Shown in pieces: positions 22,818-34,239 of a stretch of 64,000 nt of DNA. The stretch is from Phallus indusiatus. Taxonomy: Eukaryota; Basidiomycota; Agaricomycetes; Phallales; Phallaceae. How positions within the stretch are numbered: position 1 is the first letter of the stretch; each line of letters starts with the position of its first letter. Under the pieces are notes generated by a model. The model had not been told where the DNA came from and made no database searches. It saw only the letters and a list, made by a program, of their open reading frames with translations. The DNA lies in the NCBI GenBank assembly GCA_027605045.1, contig JAQFWX010000111.1, positions 47,682-111,681 of the forward strand, written 5' to 3'. The position numbers and the translations under genes were made by a program.

Positions 22818-24006
22818 TAGTATATTCTCTCAAAAATTTTGTGTTTCATCTTTTGGTTTTACTTTATTTTCGTCTTTCCGTGGTTCGTAGATAGTCTAAT
22901 CTGCCGATTCCATGGGAGTCGGTCGAGTTTGTTGCTATGCATCGCATTACTATTTGCGCACTAATACGTCCATGTGCTGCCTTCTGCAATTTCAATAACT
23001 CAATCAATCTGCCTTCCCTGCGACCCCTTGTTCCTCGTATAGCTCATGTGATTCGTTGGGAATGATATCACTGATTTACAAGCAAAAAAAGTCTCAGTCG
23101 ATGAAGGCAGTGCAAGGGTTATGAATTGCAGTCTGTGCATTGCCAGGAATTGCATCACATGTGTCATAACATCGGGTCTTGCAAGCAACCGTTGTGATCA
23201 GTAAAAAATAAGAAAATATTCAATGAACAAATAAATAAAATTACTCGCTGGTTCGAGTTTAGCGTGCACTTGAGATCGCTTCACAATTCGACATCAGTGT
23301 CGTTGTCGCTCTCGGATCCAGCGGCCTCTTTCTCGCCAAACGGGCTGTCACCCCATGAGTCACTCCGTCACACTCTATTTTACCTTATTCCACTCTTTTT
23401 TTCTGGGAAAAGCTTGGATTGTCGATGCACTAACGGCCAAAGTCTGGGGTCAATCTTTGCCTCATAATTATAAATAAAATAAAGATCAACAAGTACAGCT
23501 TTGTCGCTCTTGCCGCCTACTTAATCGGTTGCTCTCGGTCTTTTGGTTATAAAAGGGCTTATTCTTCCGTCAAGTTTTTCCAGCTATTCCCGGGGTGTCG
23601 ATACTTTCGTATTGTTGGTGTGTGCCCGCCACAGCCTACTCGTTTCAACATCTACTGGTAATATTCTCTCTGGCTTGTTCGATATAATACAATTCCTTTT
23701 GTGAGTCCATATGTTCCTGCTCCATGTGCTCCAGGTCTCGCTCAAAATGAAATCCCCGTCTTAGAATTACAATTACTCTCCGTTCCTCTTCCCGCTCTGG
23801 CTTTTCCACGAAAATAGAATCTCTTATATAGAGGCTCTAACTTTGCAATCGATCTTCCAATTACTCGCTAGTCAAAGCCCAGTAATACGCCCAGAGGTCT
23901 ATCGCGCGGAATCGCTTTTACGCTTCTTCTTCTTCTTTCTACCACTTCTTATATTTGTTTTATATCCCTAACCTATTATATCCCCCTTCCTTCGCCGGTC
24001 AGTGTA
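22818..24006. other. Intergenic region with TATA promoter
   Basis: Contains the RAT1 3' end and the promoter and long leader of the next gene. TTATAAAAGG at 23547 is a good TATA box; the leader would be about 400 bases and CT-rich, possibly with an untranslated intron. No coding gene seen. Confidence 0.5.
23547..23556 (+). promoter_or_regulatory. TATA box upstream of the Ser-rich gene
   Basis: TTATAAAAGG in a CT-rich context, about 460 bases before the ATG at 24007. It is the strongest TATA match in this gap; the long leader makes assignment moderate. Confidence 0.45.
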
Positions 24007-25088
24007 ATGGCGAATTATTACCACTCGTATTCAACACCAGGCTCCAGCTCCAGCAGAGCATCGTCCGGATCACCCCTTAGCTCAGTCTACAGCCAGTCGC
24101 CACCAGACTCAACTGGTCAGTCTGTTTGGTCTTTTTTCTTTTAACTTTCTCATCGAACTCACGTGTTTTCATCACTTGTGTTTATTAGGATACTTTTCAT
24201 TCTCATCTGCCCCGCCTTCGCCATACTACTACGCTTCTGAGTTTACTGGCTCCCCGGAAGCAAGTCCAGCTACGACGAACGACTCATACCAAGGAAGCGT
24301 CTCCTCTCGTTCTTCCTCAAGTCAAGGGCATTACCGTCATCCCAGCTCTTCTTCATCAACATCCTCGTCCTCTTATAATCAGGCTGCTGTATATGATCAT
24401 TCTCAGTACAATGGGCGCACTTCAAAGCGCCAGCGCGTCGTCGCTCCTGTCGACCCTACTGGACATCTTCAGCCCCATTGGATGGGTAGTGCAAATCAGA
24501 CTCAGGCTCACAATGATTTCGCTGCAGGGATGTATCATCAACACACACATCCCCAAATGCAGATGTCATATCCGTCTCCTGCGTCAGCGACAGGACGTCA
24601 TCCAGGAGGTGGATATACTGCCACAGCCACAGCCGCCGCGTCACTAGCCTATCCTCAAGTCTCGATCGCGACTGCACCCTCATCTGCACCTGCGCAATCG
24701 ACAAGAAGACATGCGTCTCCGACTCAAACAGGACAACAAAAGACGCACGGCGGGTGCCAAGAAGGCGAAGAAGTGGAAGAAATATTTGAGCACGGCCCGA
24801 CTGAGCTTCCACCTCGGACATTTGCTGGTCATAGCAAATACAATCCACCCAAGAAACCCGGAAAGATCCCCGGGAGCGCCATGGATTATGTGCGTCTTTT
24901 CTTAATTACTGAATGCTGATTGTAACTTGAAAATAAACATCCACTAACAGTTGCCTATTCTGGAAGCCCGATTCGAGCGGCTAGAGAATGCCATTGACCG
25001 ATATATCGATTATAGGGGCCAGCGTGCTCTGAATAATTCGATATTGCCGGGATCGAGTAAAGATTCAACCTCTACCAAAGCGAGATGA
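24007..25088 (+). CDS. Ser/Pro/Gln-rich protein of unknown function
   Basis: About 320 residues in three exons: MANYYHSYSTPGSSSSRASS, a long middle exon and a last exon beginning LPILEARFERLENAIDRYID. The middle is Ser-, Tyr- and His-rich and disordered with a basic TSKRQR motif. The C-terminus is the only ordered-looking part: HSKYNPPKKPGKIPGSAMDY, then an amphipathic helix LEARFERLENAIDRYIDYRG. I recognise no domain. The NYYHSYS-like start, basic patch and short helix could suit a nuclear or scaffold protein, but that is a guess. It converges with the next gene across 1.2 kb. Confidence 0.7.
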
Positions 25089-26320
25089 AAAACTGGCCCT
25101 TTTTTCTTTTTATATCTGCCCTTTGCTCGACACAGCATATCATATACTGGTATGAATTGCTGTTCGCGTTCAAAACGTTTTTTTCTCGGGCCTCCTTAGG
25201 TTCGGCATTTTGAATTTTTCGTTCATAAGCCCATGGTGGCTTGTCGCCTTTTTTTTGGTTGGACCAATTTTCTAATATCCCTGTTTTTGTTTATCCCCCT
25301 TCTCCATTCCTTTACATATGATGAACTCTAGGTTTCATCTCTTTTTTTTCGATTTGGTTTCTTATGGACTTTCAGCTTTCATCGGTGAAACACATCCACA
25401 TGCATGAACGGACATGGACAGCTTCTTTCCTTGATTTTCACACACACACGAACTATCTTATTAGCTAATTTTTCCCCCCTTTTCTTCTGCTTTGTTTCCC
25501 TCGACTCACGGAGTTGTATGGACACTGCGCTCGCTCATTACACACACAACGGACATTTTACGGACTTTTGATTCTACCTCTGACTTTTTTTTTACAGAAG
25601 TGCAGGGTGCCGTTCTAGGCAGGATCCCTAGTTGATTGATGCCTTTTCCTTCCACACATTCTCCTCACTCGCCCTTTACCCTTTACCATTTACCCTTTAC
25701 CCCAACCTTTTCTTCGAGCACAGGTTGTTCAGGATACGATTCACTTACATTAATTAGTGCTAGTGACCCTGCATGGACGCTTTCTCCCTATCATGGACAA
25801 TGGACGTTGATAAAATACGTTTGTTTTGGTTGTTTGTTGTTGTTAGGCAGTAATAGTAATCAAAAATGTTATTTTACCCATCATACTTTAAGAAAGATGT
25901 TTGAACATCTGGTTACGACTATCGATTGCATATTAAAAATTGAACGCAGAAAGTCGATCATTGCTTTTTATATTAATGGCTCGAGAGAGAAGTGTTATAC
26001 TAGAATTGTGATTTAATAAGGGCACCCCGCGACGCGCACCTTTTCTGACTGTTATAAATGAAGTGAGCATATGCATAAAATTTTATTGAGATGTGGTTGG
26101 CAACAAAGCACCTCATGAGGTTTAAATATATTTATACAAAAGCAAACAAAATTTCGGAGGAAAAAAAAAGAGAAACAGCGTACTATATAATTTCACTCGC
26201 GTTCGAGAAAGACACATTCTCTTCAAAAAGAGGAAAACAATTAAAAGCAAGCAAGCATAAGGGATGGGTAGAACAGCATTTACGCCAATTTATCACACCT
26301 TTTGACTCATCAAATTGAGC
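25089..26320. other. Convergent intergenic region
   Basis: Long T-rich and AT-rich 3' sequence for both flanking genes. At about 25674-25702 a heptamer, CCCTTTA, repeats imperfectly four times. One open frame at 25636-26016 is not protein-like. No gene called. Confidence 0.45.
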
Positions 26321-28989
26321 TCAGTATGCTCTCCCTCCGGTGATAGCAGCAGCATAAGCAGCTGAAGTAGCGTCAGACAACGCAGTACAAGGCGGTTTTC
26401 CATCCCCGATACAATGCAGATAAAGCGAATACGGAAGACCTTCTCTCAATCTGCGCTCTTTTTCCCTCTTGCGTTGTTGTTTTGCTTTAAGCTTTCTCGC
26501 CTCCCTCCTTTCTCTCTCGGCACGACGCGAATCAGCCATCCACCGACCGTCAGCCGGCAGATATCTCGACGTCACGCCGTATCCAAGATATTCGTAAGAG
26601 TTTCCCTCATTATCTGAAGAGGAGATGGTGGAGGGATCAGAGTCAGAGTACTCGTCGTCGTAATCTGTGATGATGTCGAGGTTAGCGTCGTATCGACCTG
26701 CGTGTGGACCTGAGCATCGTTGTCTCCCGCGGTAGAGTGTGAGCTCTACGCCACGCGGAGAGAAGAAACAAGCGTTCCAGACGTCGATAAGCTGTGCTAC
26801 CATTTTTGCGGGTTTTTTTGTTACAATTTCGTTTGGAGAGCGTTTGTTTACAAACCAGGATGTGAAGATGTCCTAAATAGATACATAAATGGGCGTGAGC
26901 GATAGGGAAGAACCGACATTTGGCTGGCGGAGGGCGTTTGGGTGAAGGTTGTCAGTTACGTACTTTAATGCATCTGGTCCAATCTTCTGCGCGTACATCG
27001 TGCCCGAGGAGTACGGTAGGTAAATTTGGAAGTTCCCTGTGCAATCTGTTCAAATCTTGTATAATCATAATTGGGTCGAAATCTGATATAAGAATAGTGT
27101 TAATATTAGTGTTGAGTAAAATTCATGAGCGCAAGTGGGATAAATTAATTCCAAAGGGAGGAGAAGGGGAAGGTGGGGAGGAAAATAGTTATTTACAACA
27201 CACACGCACGCACACACAGGGGTATAATACATATAATCATGTGCGTGCGTTCCGTTGTAAAGTGGAGGAGAAGGCAGGTACCAGATTTTGATATGAAGAG
27301 AAATTATTTGGGCATTGCACCCAATCATATGATAAATTATTTATAATGCTTCCATGTACTTACATGTATATGGGAATGACATGTTACCGGATGGTCGAAA
27401 GAAGGAAGACGGTGGACTAATTGAGGAAGGTAATGGACTCGGCGCACGAGAACGGGAACGAGAACGAGAAGAAGAGCGATAGACCCCTGTAACTTCGGGC
27501 CGGGGTGAAGGGGCGCGATACATAGCCTCAGGACGGGGGGAAGATGAGCGGTAGCTAGAAACTAGAGCGCCACCACCAATTTGTCCAGGGCGAGGAGAAG
27601 GTGAGCGATAACTGGTGACAGATCCCCCGCCCATCGACATTTCGTTAGGTTGTAGTCCTGGGATAGGTCTACCAGCTAGAATATGACCTGGAGGATATAC
27701 TGGTCCACCAGCTGATGAAACCAGGCTGGGTTGAGATCCCCTGTAGGGTGACCCTCCGCCACCACCTCCATAGGACGTATAGGTTGCGCCTTGAGAGTAT
27801 TCTGCTGCAGTTGGATATGCCACTGATACACTCGCCTTTCGAGGTCTTGTAGTGGTTGTAAGAGGAGGGTTAGCATAGTCTGGTAGCCTTCCTGGGCTGG
27901 GATTGCGATTCATGGGACCGCGGGATACGCTCCGACGACGTTCCCTTCGTTCGTCATCGTATCCTGGTCTGTCCAGGAAATCAACCTTTCCCATAGCCAT
28001 CGCAAGCTCATCATCCGCTCGTTCATACCGACTAAAAGACTTAGAGCGTGCACGGGTGTATGGTGGATAATCACCACTATTAGTTCCGTATATCGGGTTG
28101 GAACTAATTCTGCGCCCTCTCCGTTCTTGAGCTTGACCCCTCAGAGCTATTTCTTCTTCAGCTGCTAGTTGAGCTTGAGCCTGAGCCTGAGCACGCCGCT
28201 CCCTCTCCCACTGGTCCCCAGCGGCAGTATATCTAGCCGAGCCCCTTAGGTTCGGGTCTTCTCTTCGACCTATATTTGTGTTTTGTTCGTATAGCCTGAA
28301 GACCGCGATACGGAAGAGCGAAATCAATTGATGGTGCGGATTTTAATTAATTAATTTAGATGTGGGGTGGCGTCCTAGAGAGAGAATTGGATTGGAACTA
28401 ACCATTTTTCAATCATTCGTTGCCGTTCTTTCTCGCCGTTCGGTCCCCATGCAGCGTAGAAGGTCTTGAAAGAATATCAATGAAATAGGCTTGAGGGGCT
28501 AGGGAGAACGCACCCTATCAGCTGGAGGCAGGTTTACAGGCGTAACAGGAGTAACTTCGACGAGCTCCCATTGAATGCCGTCGACGCGACCTTGGGCAGA
28601 TTGGTAACTAAAGAGCACGAGAAGATCATTGACATAGACATCAGAAGCGGAAGGATGTCGACTATATTGGGGTTTACCTGCTTGGCACTGCTCTATAAAC
28701 CATTCAATTAGCCACGATATGACTAGCCCATATGGATGTACGACGATCGATGACGATCGATGGAATGTCGACGAGAGCTCAGGGCTTACCTGAAGATAGA
28801 GTACAAAATCTGTCCTTCCCGTCCAGCCGTGGTGGTATAGACCACTGATCCTGGCTCGATATAACCACTGGGAGCGCCCCGACCTACTAGTCCTGGAGAT
28901 GGTGGAGAAGGTAGATAAGGAGCCGAGTTCGTTGATGTAGTATAAGGCGGAGACATAGTCTGGTAAGGTTGACCGTACATATTACTCAT
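26321..28989 (-). CDS. Multi-exon protein of unknown function, Ser/Pro/Arg-rich middle
   Basis: Joining minus-strand exons gives one protein of about 650-690 residues, not two genes. N-terminus: MSNMYGQPYQTMSPPY, then IEPGSVVYTTTAGREGQ, GRVDGIQWELVEVTPV and TFYAAWGPNGEKERQRMIEK. The middle exon is disordered with SYRSPSPRP/RSSSPRP repeats and an RSRSRSR run. The end is ordered: FDPIMIIQDLNRLHRELPN, LGHDVRAEDWTRCIK, DIFTSWFVNKRSP, LIDVWNACFFSPRGVELTLY and RGRQRCSGP, then an acidic stretch, a Lys/Arg coil and a LHCIGDGKPP end. I do not recognise the domain. SR-like repeats hint at RNA or phospho-regulation, without proof. A 15-base exon (28678-28692) and a 280-base intron (about 27088-27364) are notable. 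Confidence 0.7.
28678..28692 (-). other. 15-base coding microexon
   Basis: AGCAGTGCCAAGCAG on the minus strand, preceded by TTTATAG and followed by GTAAAC. It joins LYSIFR to SYQSAQGR in frame with five residues. Confidence 0.55.
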
Positions 28990-29867
28990 CGATGCTAATT
29001 TACTTGGTGCTTGTAATGTGAGTCGGGGCTGTTACTAGTAAAGAGGAACAATAAACACGTTTCTTCAGCCGGGGCTTGGCCTGGGGAGTTCTAATCCAGA
29101 TTCAAAAATGCGTCTGAGGTAATACGTATGTAACAAACAAGATCAAATCTTACTGCACAGGTTTACTTACCGATCTGCCTGTACATATATCCCACTTTGG
29201 CTCAGTGTGAGAATTGTGGTGGGCGAGACGCCAATGCAAGTGGAACGTGATATAATAGTAAATTTGACTTTACTTCTTGCTGTCAAAGCAGGTTCTTCGT
29301 ACATCTTCTCGAAGACATTGCAGGAACGAGTTGAATCTGTGGTGAGAGAGTATTGGTCCAAGGAATCTGGAGGGTTCGCGTTCGTGACCGCTGGGAGAAT
29401 GTCGCTGTTATTGACGTTGCATTTGCCAACGGACTCTCATAAAAAGCAAACAAAAACACGTTTCGCCTCCAGTTATCAATTCAAACCTTCACAGTGTTGT
29501 GCTAGAATCATTTCAAGTTATCGCCGAGTTGTCGCTGTAACATCGGCGCCGGCGATTACAACGATGGTAAATGTCACATGATTAGTCAAGCTAGTCACTA
29601 GTCTTCACTGGTCTGCACGAGTCGTTGACATTTTACCCAAATTTCGCCCAATCAATCAATGAATGTTCACGCTATGACGAAAGAACGTCCCCATACGAGA
29701 ATTGAGATGTGATAATTGGTAATTTAAGTTTATTTATATTTGTGGCATGGCTGTTGGGCATATTAGCTCGCCACAGGTAGTACTGGTAGAGTGTAACTTG
29801 TGCCATTTGGTTGTTAACTTGACTCGCAGAGAACCCTCTTCCTTATTTTGTCTCAACAATAGGAAGT
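28990..29867. other. Divergent intergenic region, 28990-29867
   Basis: Upstream of both flanking genes. A GGTAAGT at about 29170 and a CCTCAG at about 29118, both on the minus strand, could bound an untranslated intron of the leftward gene. Open frames at 29207-29581 (plus) and 29167-29361 (minus) overlap each other; neither shows a family signature, so I call no gene. Confidence 0.4.
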
Positions 29868-32800
29868 ATGGTACTAAACAATGACAACGCGACACCGGAA
29901 AAGGCAGTGAAGTCTGCTGAGCGAATAGCTGGTGAGCCCGAAAGCACATTCAGTTTATAGTCCAAAGATCATAAATAACGCAACCAAAGCAACAACCGTC
30001 GGAGAACTTATTTCGGATTCTGACGGATTAGAAGCTTGTTCAAGCCAGGCCCCTGGATTACCTCCAAAAGTTGGATGGAATGCAACAAATCCAAGATCGT
30101 TATTTGGATCAAAGAAAGAGGCCAAAAAACAACCTCAGTTTACCCGTAAGTCGAGTGTGGAGCGTGTTTTCGCTTTTCTGAGGTATTTCAAGATCTCAAT
30201 CCCCACGATTACGAGCAAAAATATCCTCGGGATGCTTTTGGAGAGGAACGCGCTCATGATGCACGAGTTTGGCTGACTTACCTCGACGAAGCCGAACTAT
30301 ATGATCGTGATAAGATCGATGGATGGAACGACACAATTAATATTCTCTTAGTGTTTGTAAGTTTCGTATTATCTTCCAAATTAGCGAATCCTCATTGCTT
30401 CACGTATATTAGATCGGTATCTTCTCGGCCATAGTATCCACATTCCTTTCTCAGACGACCCAAAGTTTGCAACAAGATTATACCCAAGTTACAGCCTCGC
30501 TAATGTTCGAAATGGTACAATTGCAAAGAGCATTTTTCACTGGAGCATCCATTACTGATGTACCCAGTTCGACGTTAACCCCAAATTCACCATTCACCCC
30601 GTCTGTCAACGCGTCATTGGTCAACGGCTTATGGCTGACAAGTCTTGCGATCAGCCTATGTACTGCATTGATTGCCGCTCTTACAAAACAATGGCTATAC
30701 TACTATTCATCCTCTATATCGGGAACAGCCCGAGAGAAGGCTAGAGTCAGGCATTTCCGTTTCGAAGGCCTAGAAAAATGGAGGGTTGAGCTTATCATCG
30801 ACCTCCTTCCGGCTCTTCTGCATCTCGCACTGGGTATCTTTTTGATAGGTCTGAACGTATTCGTTTTCCCGCTGGACGCCCGAATTGTTTGGGTCATAAT
30901 TGTTTTATCCGGGTCCACCTATATCTTGTATTTTGTCTCCATACTGCTTCCAGTTAGGTATCCTCAATGTCCTTATGTGACCCCGTTGACGATATATGCC
31001 GGTTTCTTCATTCATACTTTCCGACACATTCTGTCCAGTATCTCTCTCAACTACACCTATCTTATGCGGCTATCCCTTTATCGAGACAAGTTATTATCTA
31101 AATCTATACCCCAGCAATTTCGAATTTTATATGTCATTACTTTGAGGAAAGCCGGGCAAGTTTCGATTATCTTAAAGCACAAGCTTGCCGGTTTAAGTTG
31201 GATGGGATTTAGAGGCATACCTCGGGATGCTAGGGTCTGGAGAGTGTCACAACTGGCAAAATCAATCGAAGAAGAGGCATTCCTCAATGACAAGGCGATT
31301 CATTGGCTCGGCTCTATTTCTTCCAGCCCCAGCGTTACACGAATTATTTCGAGAACTATATACAAGAGCTTACCGGGCTTCTATACAAAGGTTAACTTGC
31401 CACTCGACATCTCTGCGATCTCACAGTTTGCTAAAACGTTAAGGGAGAATCCCAGTCATATAACCTCGGTCGAACCAAATTTTGTCGAGGATATTTTATA
31501 TTTTCTTTACAGCGGTCTGGGTCTCCGAAGGTATCGCGTCTACAATGCCTCAGCGAAACTCCAGCCTGTCCAAAAATACATTAAAGCATATTATCCCGAT
31601 CTATCAAATGCCATAGACGCTGTTACTGATTCGAGTTCGCACAATTCCGCCAAAACATTGCTCAAAGGTTTTCAAGACAACGATTTAAGATATCCCGAGG
31701 TCGTATGGTTTCGTCTCCTGTATGTCGCGCACCGTCAGCTTTCTAATAAATTTTGCGAGCCGGATGAAGAACTAGTTTCGAAAATTATCAGCTCCGGTAC
31801 ATTCGATTTATTCACTTGGAGCAAACATTCATTTCTTCGTGCTCGACGCTCCGAGGCGTCGGGTCCCGTCTCTTTGATAACTGCTAGAAAATTGGGCGGA
31901 GCGGCATTTCGCTATCTTTGCTTTTTCTTCTTCGAGCATGCAGAATGCGAGGACTCCCTCGAATCGCGCTATCTTCTTCTCGTGAAAATATACGAGAATC
32001 TGGTTTCCGATAAACCGCTCATCGAAGATGAGGAACACCGGGAGAAGGCCTTTCGCCATTTATTTGATACATTCAGTCGTCTGATTAGTATCAGACATGA
32101 ATGTATTCAAGGTCAAGTCATCACTTCGACGTTCTTGAATGGTCTACAACGCGACATTTTATTCCAAGGCTCTTTCACTGATCGTTTGCCTCTCTCTGTT
32201 CAAACAAGTGCGCTGAGATGTTTCACCAACTTCTGGGAATACCGCATGGAAAAACTTGGACAATATGATCACTTTTTCTCGGCTAGGGACGAGGAATTGC
32301 AATTCATATATCGGTGGTACTCAAACATCGACTACGACTCCGATGATCGGGCATTATCGGCAATCGGAACGCTGATACAAAAGTTGTTTATCCCAGACAA
32401 TCTTTCGAAATTGTGTACTCTCCTACAAGATGGCCTCGATAATGCGGGATCCAACTTTGGAAATCACCTCAGATATTTATTGTGGTCTGCCAAGGCATTT
32501 GACTGGGATTATAACTTCCAAACTCGTAAACGTTGGGTATTGTATAACGAATATGTTATTCCCAACGTTATCTACTTTTATGAAAATGTCTCTTCCGCTA
32601 ATCCTTTACTCCCCGCTTTTTACAATCCCTCAGTGTTAGCCGAAGCTTGGATACTCGTTATGACCTATTTTTCGGAAGCCGCAGGGGGGTCGAGGCTTTC
32701 GTTTTGCGCAGTGGACCGAGCATGGAAGTTCGCTACTATCTTGACGTCCAAGGTCGACCGAAGCCATTTGGAAAAGGTTCATCGCATTCTAGTCGAAAAA

Positions 32801-33149
32801 TGTTTGAAAAACGACGACAAATGGTGGACGTACAAACTTTGCGCATCTACGCATTATTTTGAACGAATGACAAATCTTTTTGAAAAGCCAGCTGGATCTG
32901 CCAGTGAGTTATCTCCGGAGCTGTCTCAACTGCTACCTCCCGAAGATGTGGCTGAGATGCAGAAAGATTATGAAGAGCGGTTCAGAATAGCGAAGGTAAT
33001 CCGATGCATCATTAATATCAAATGCTTTATTGTTCACAATCTGCTTGATGCAGCCCGGGTCTGCTAGGTTCTCAATATCTGAATTTGGGCTGCTTAACGG
33101 AGTTTTAAAAGCATGGCGAAGAGAAAAACCTGAGACACAAGCAGTGTAA
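29868..33149 (+). CDS. DUF6535 membrane protein
   Basis: About 1,020 residues. After a 75-residue lead comes the DUF6535 block typical of Agaricomycetes: AFGEERAHDARVWLTYLDEA, YDRDKIDGWNDTINILLVF, then IGIFSAIVSTFL (first membrane helix) and SLVNGLWLTSLAISLCTALI (second). ALTKQWLYYY and REKARVRHFRFEGLEKWRVE follow, then helices LLPALLHLALGIFLIGLNVF and IVWVIIVLSGSTYILYFVS. The remaining 650 residues are soluble and probably alpha-helical, with no domain I know. Five exons: the last (33054-33149) reads PGSARFSISEFGLLNG and ends ETQAV. Start at 29868; the first intron, about 58 bases ending CCAAAG, has the least certain acceptor. Function of DUF6535 is unknown; these genes are usually many-copied and lineage-specific. 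Confidence 0.8.
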
Positions 33150-34239
33150 AATATGTAGGCTGCTAAGAATTATTTAATTTGTATGTCGTTAACAGTGTTT
33201 TTGTTTTAACCTCTCACGCGAAAACAAGCATTGCCTCGCTATTTATGTATCTGGCATGTCTTTGCGTGAATCAAGTAACTATATTTTTCCCCCTATGTAT
33301 ATATCCACACGGAATGGCCTCGGAGATCAATATTTTTATTATGTCACTTTTTCAATTTTCCAAGCTTTCGTCTCGTTACTCAGAATATGTCTTTGAGGTG
33401 ACTGATTCTCACGGCTCCTGAAATAGAATATCGCGGTGCCGAACAAATTCAACTTCCGTCAAATCAAAATCAAATAGCACAACAGCCTGCGTCCAACAGG
33501 AGTCGGGTCTCATTTACCCCAGATCTCTGAGAAGAATATTTGTTGGAATTTTATCAGAAGAGTTGAAGTTGACATTGATGGCTGATGACAGGGCTCTGTA
33601 ACTCTCGGTACGGAGTACTGTTCTTTTCTTTTCTTAGCCGTAGCCAAGTCAGTAACTCTTCCTTCTTATTAGGCTTAGTGGCTTTTAGGCTCGTATCTCT
33701 TATATAAACAAAAAGCATGTCTTTCGCTGAAGGTTCCCACTCCACTTCGTGGTTGCTATGTACCGATATATCTCTTAAACGATTCTCGCTGTGCTAGTCG
33801 ATCAATCAGAACTCACCTACGTTTGGAGTGATTTGGATATACTCGGTCACATCTGGCTAATGCTCGTTGTTCGCAAGTACGATGGTTGGTCATGTGAGTG
33901 CCCTCAATGGCTGTACATTGCGGCTTTGTGTATGTATTCATGTTGTTTCAGATCAATAGGCACGCGATACGGATAATCAGGAGAAGAAGGAGAGGAAGCG
34001 TTGGTATCCAAGCGTTTTACACAGATTACAATGCGTTTGAGGCCCAAGCAAGCCTAGATTAACACCGGCTAGCAACTATCATCAAAGATTGTGACACGCT
34101 AAGATTTTCCCTATGGTGAGTATGTTTGGCAGTTGAACTTCTATGTATTAATTTCAATTAACCATCTGCCCGTGCACGGTTCCTTATTTTCTTCTCTCGT
34201 CTAGACGATATCATTCCTCCTTAGTCGATCTTTTTACCT
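33150..34239. other. Upstream region of membrane protein copy 1
   Basis: From about 33449 this is the upstream arm of the tandem duplication. It includes a TATATAAAC-like element near 33702 and a probable untranslated intron from a GTGAGTATG near 34112 to TCTAG near 34203, conserved in copy 2. No coding gene seen. Confidence 0.5.

Noticed and set aside
22336..22833. Minus-strand 165-codon His/Thr/Tyr-rich frame
   Set aside because: Antisense shadow of the Gly/Tyr/Ser-rich RAT1 tail.
25674..25702. Interstitial telomere array
   Set aside because: The unit is CCCTTTA, not the CCCTAA expected for most fungi, and only four imperfect copies are present.
29207..29581. Plus-strand 124-codon open frame
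   Set aside because: No recognisable motif, overlaps a minus-strand frame, and lies in the divergent promoter region of two genes. It may still be a small unknown gene, but the evidence is too weak.
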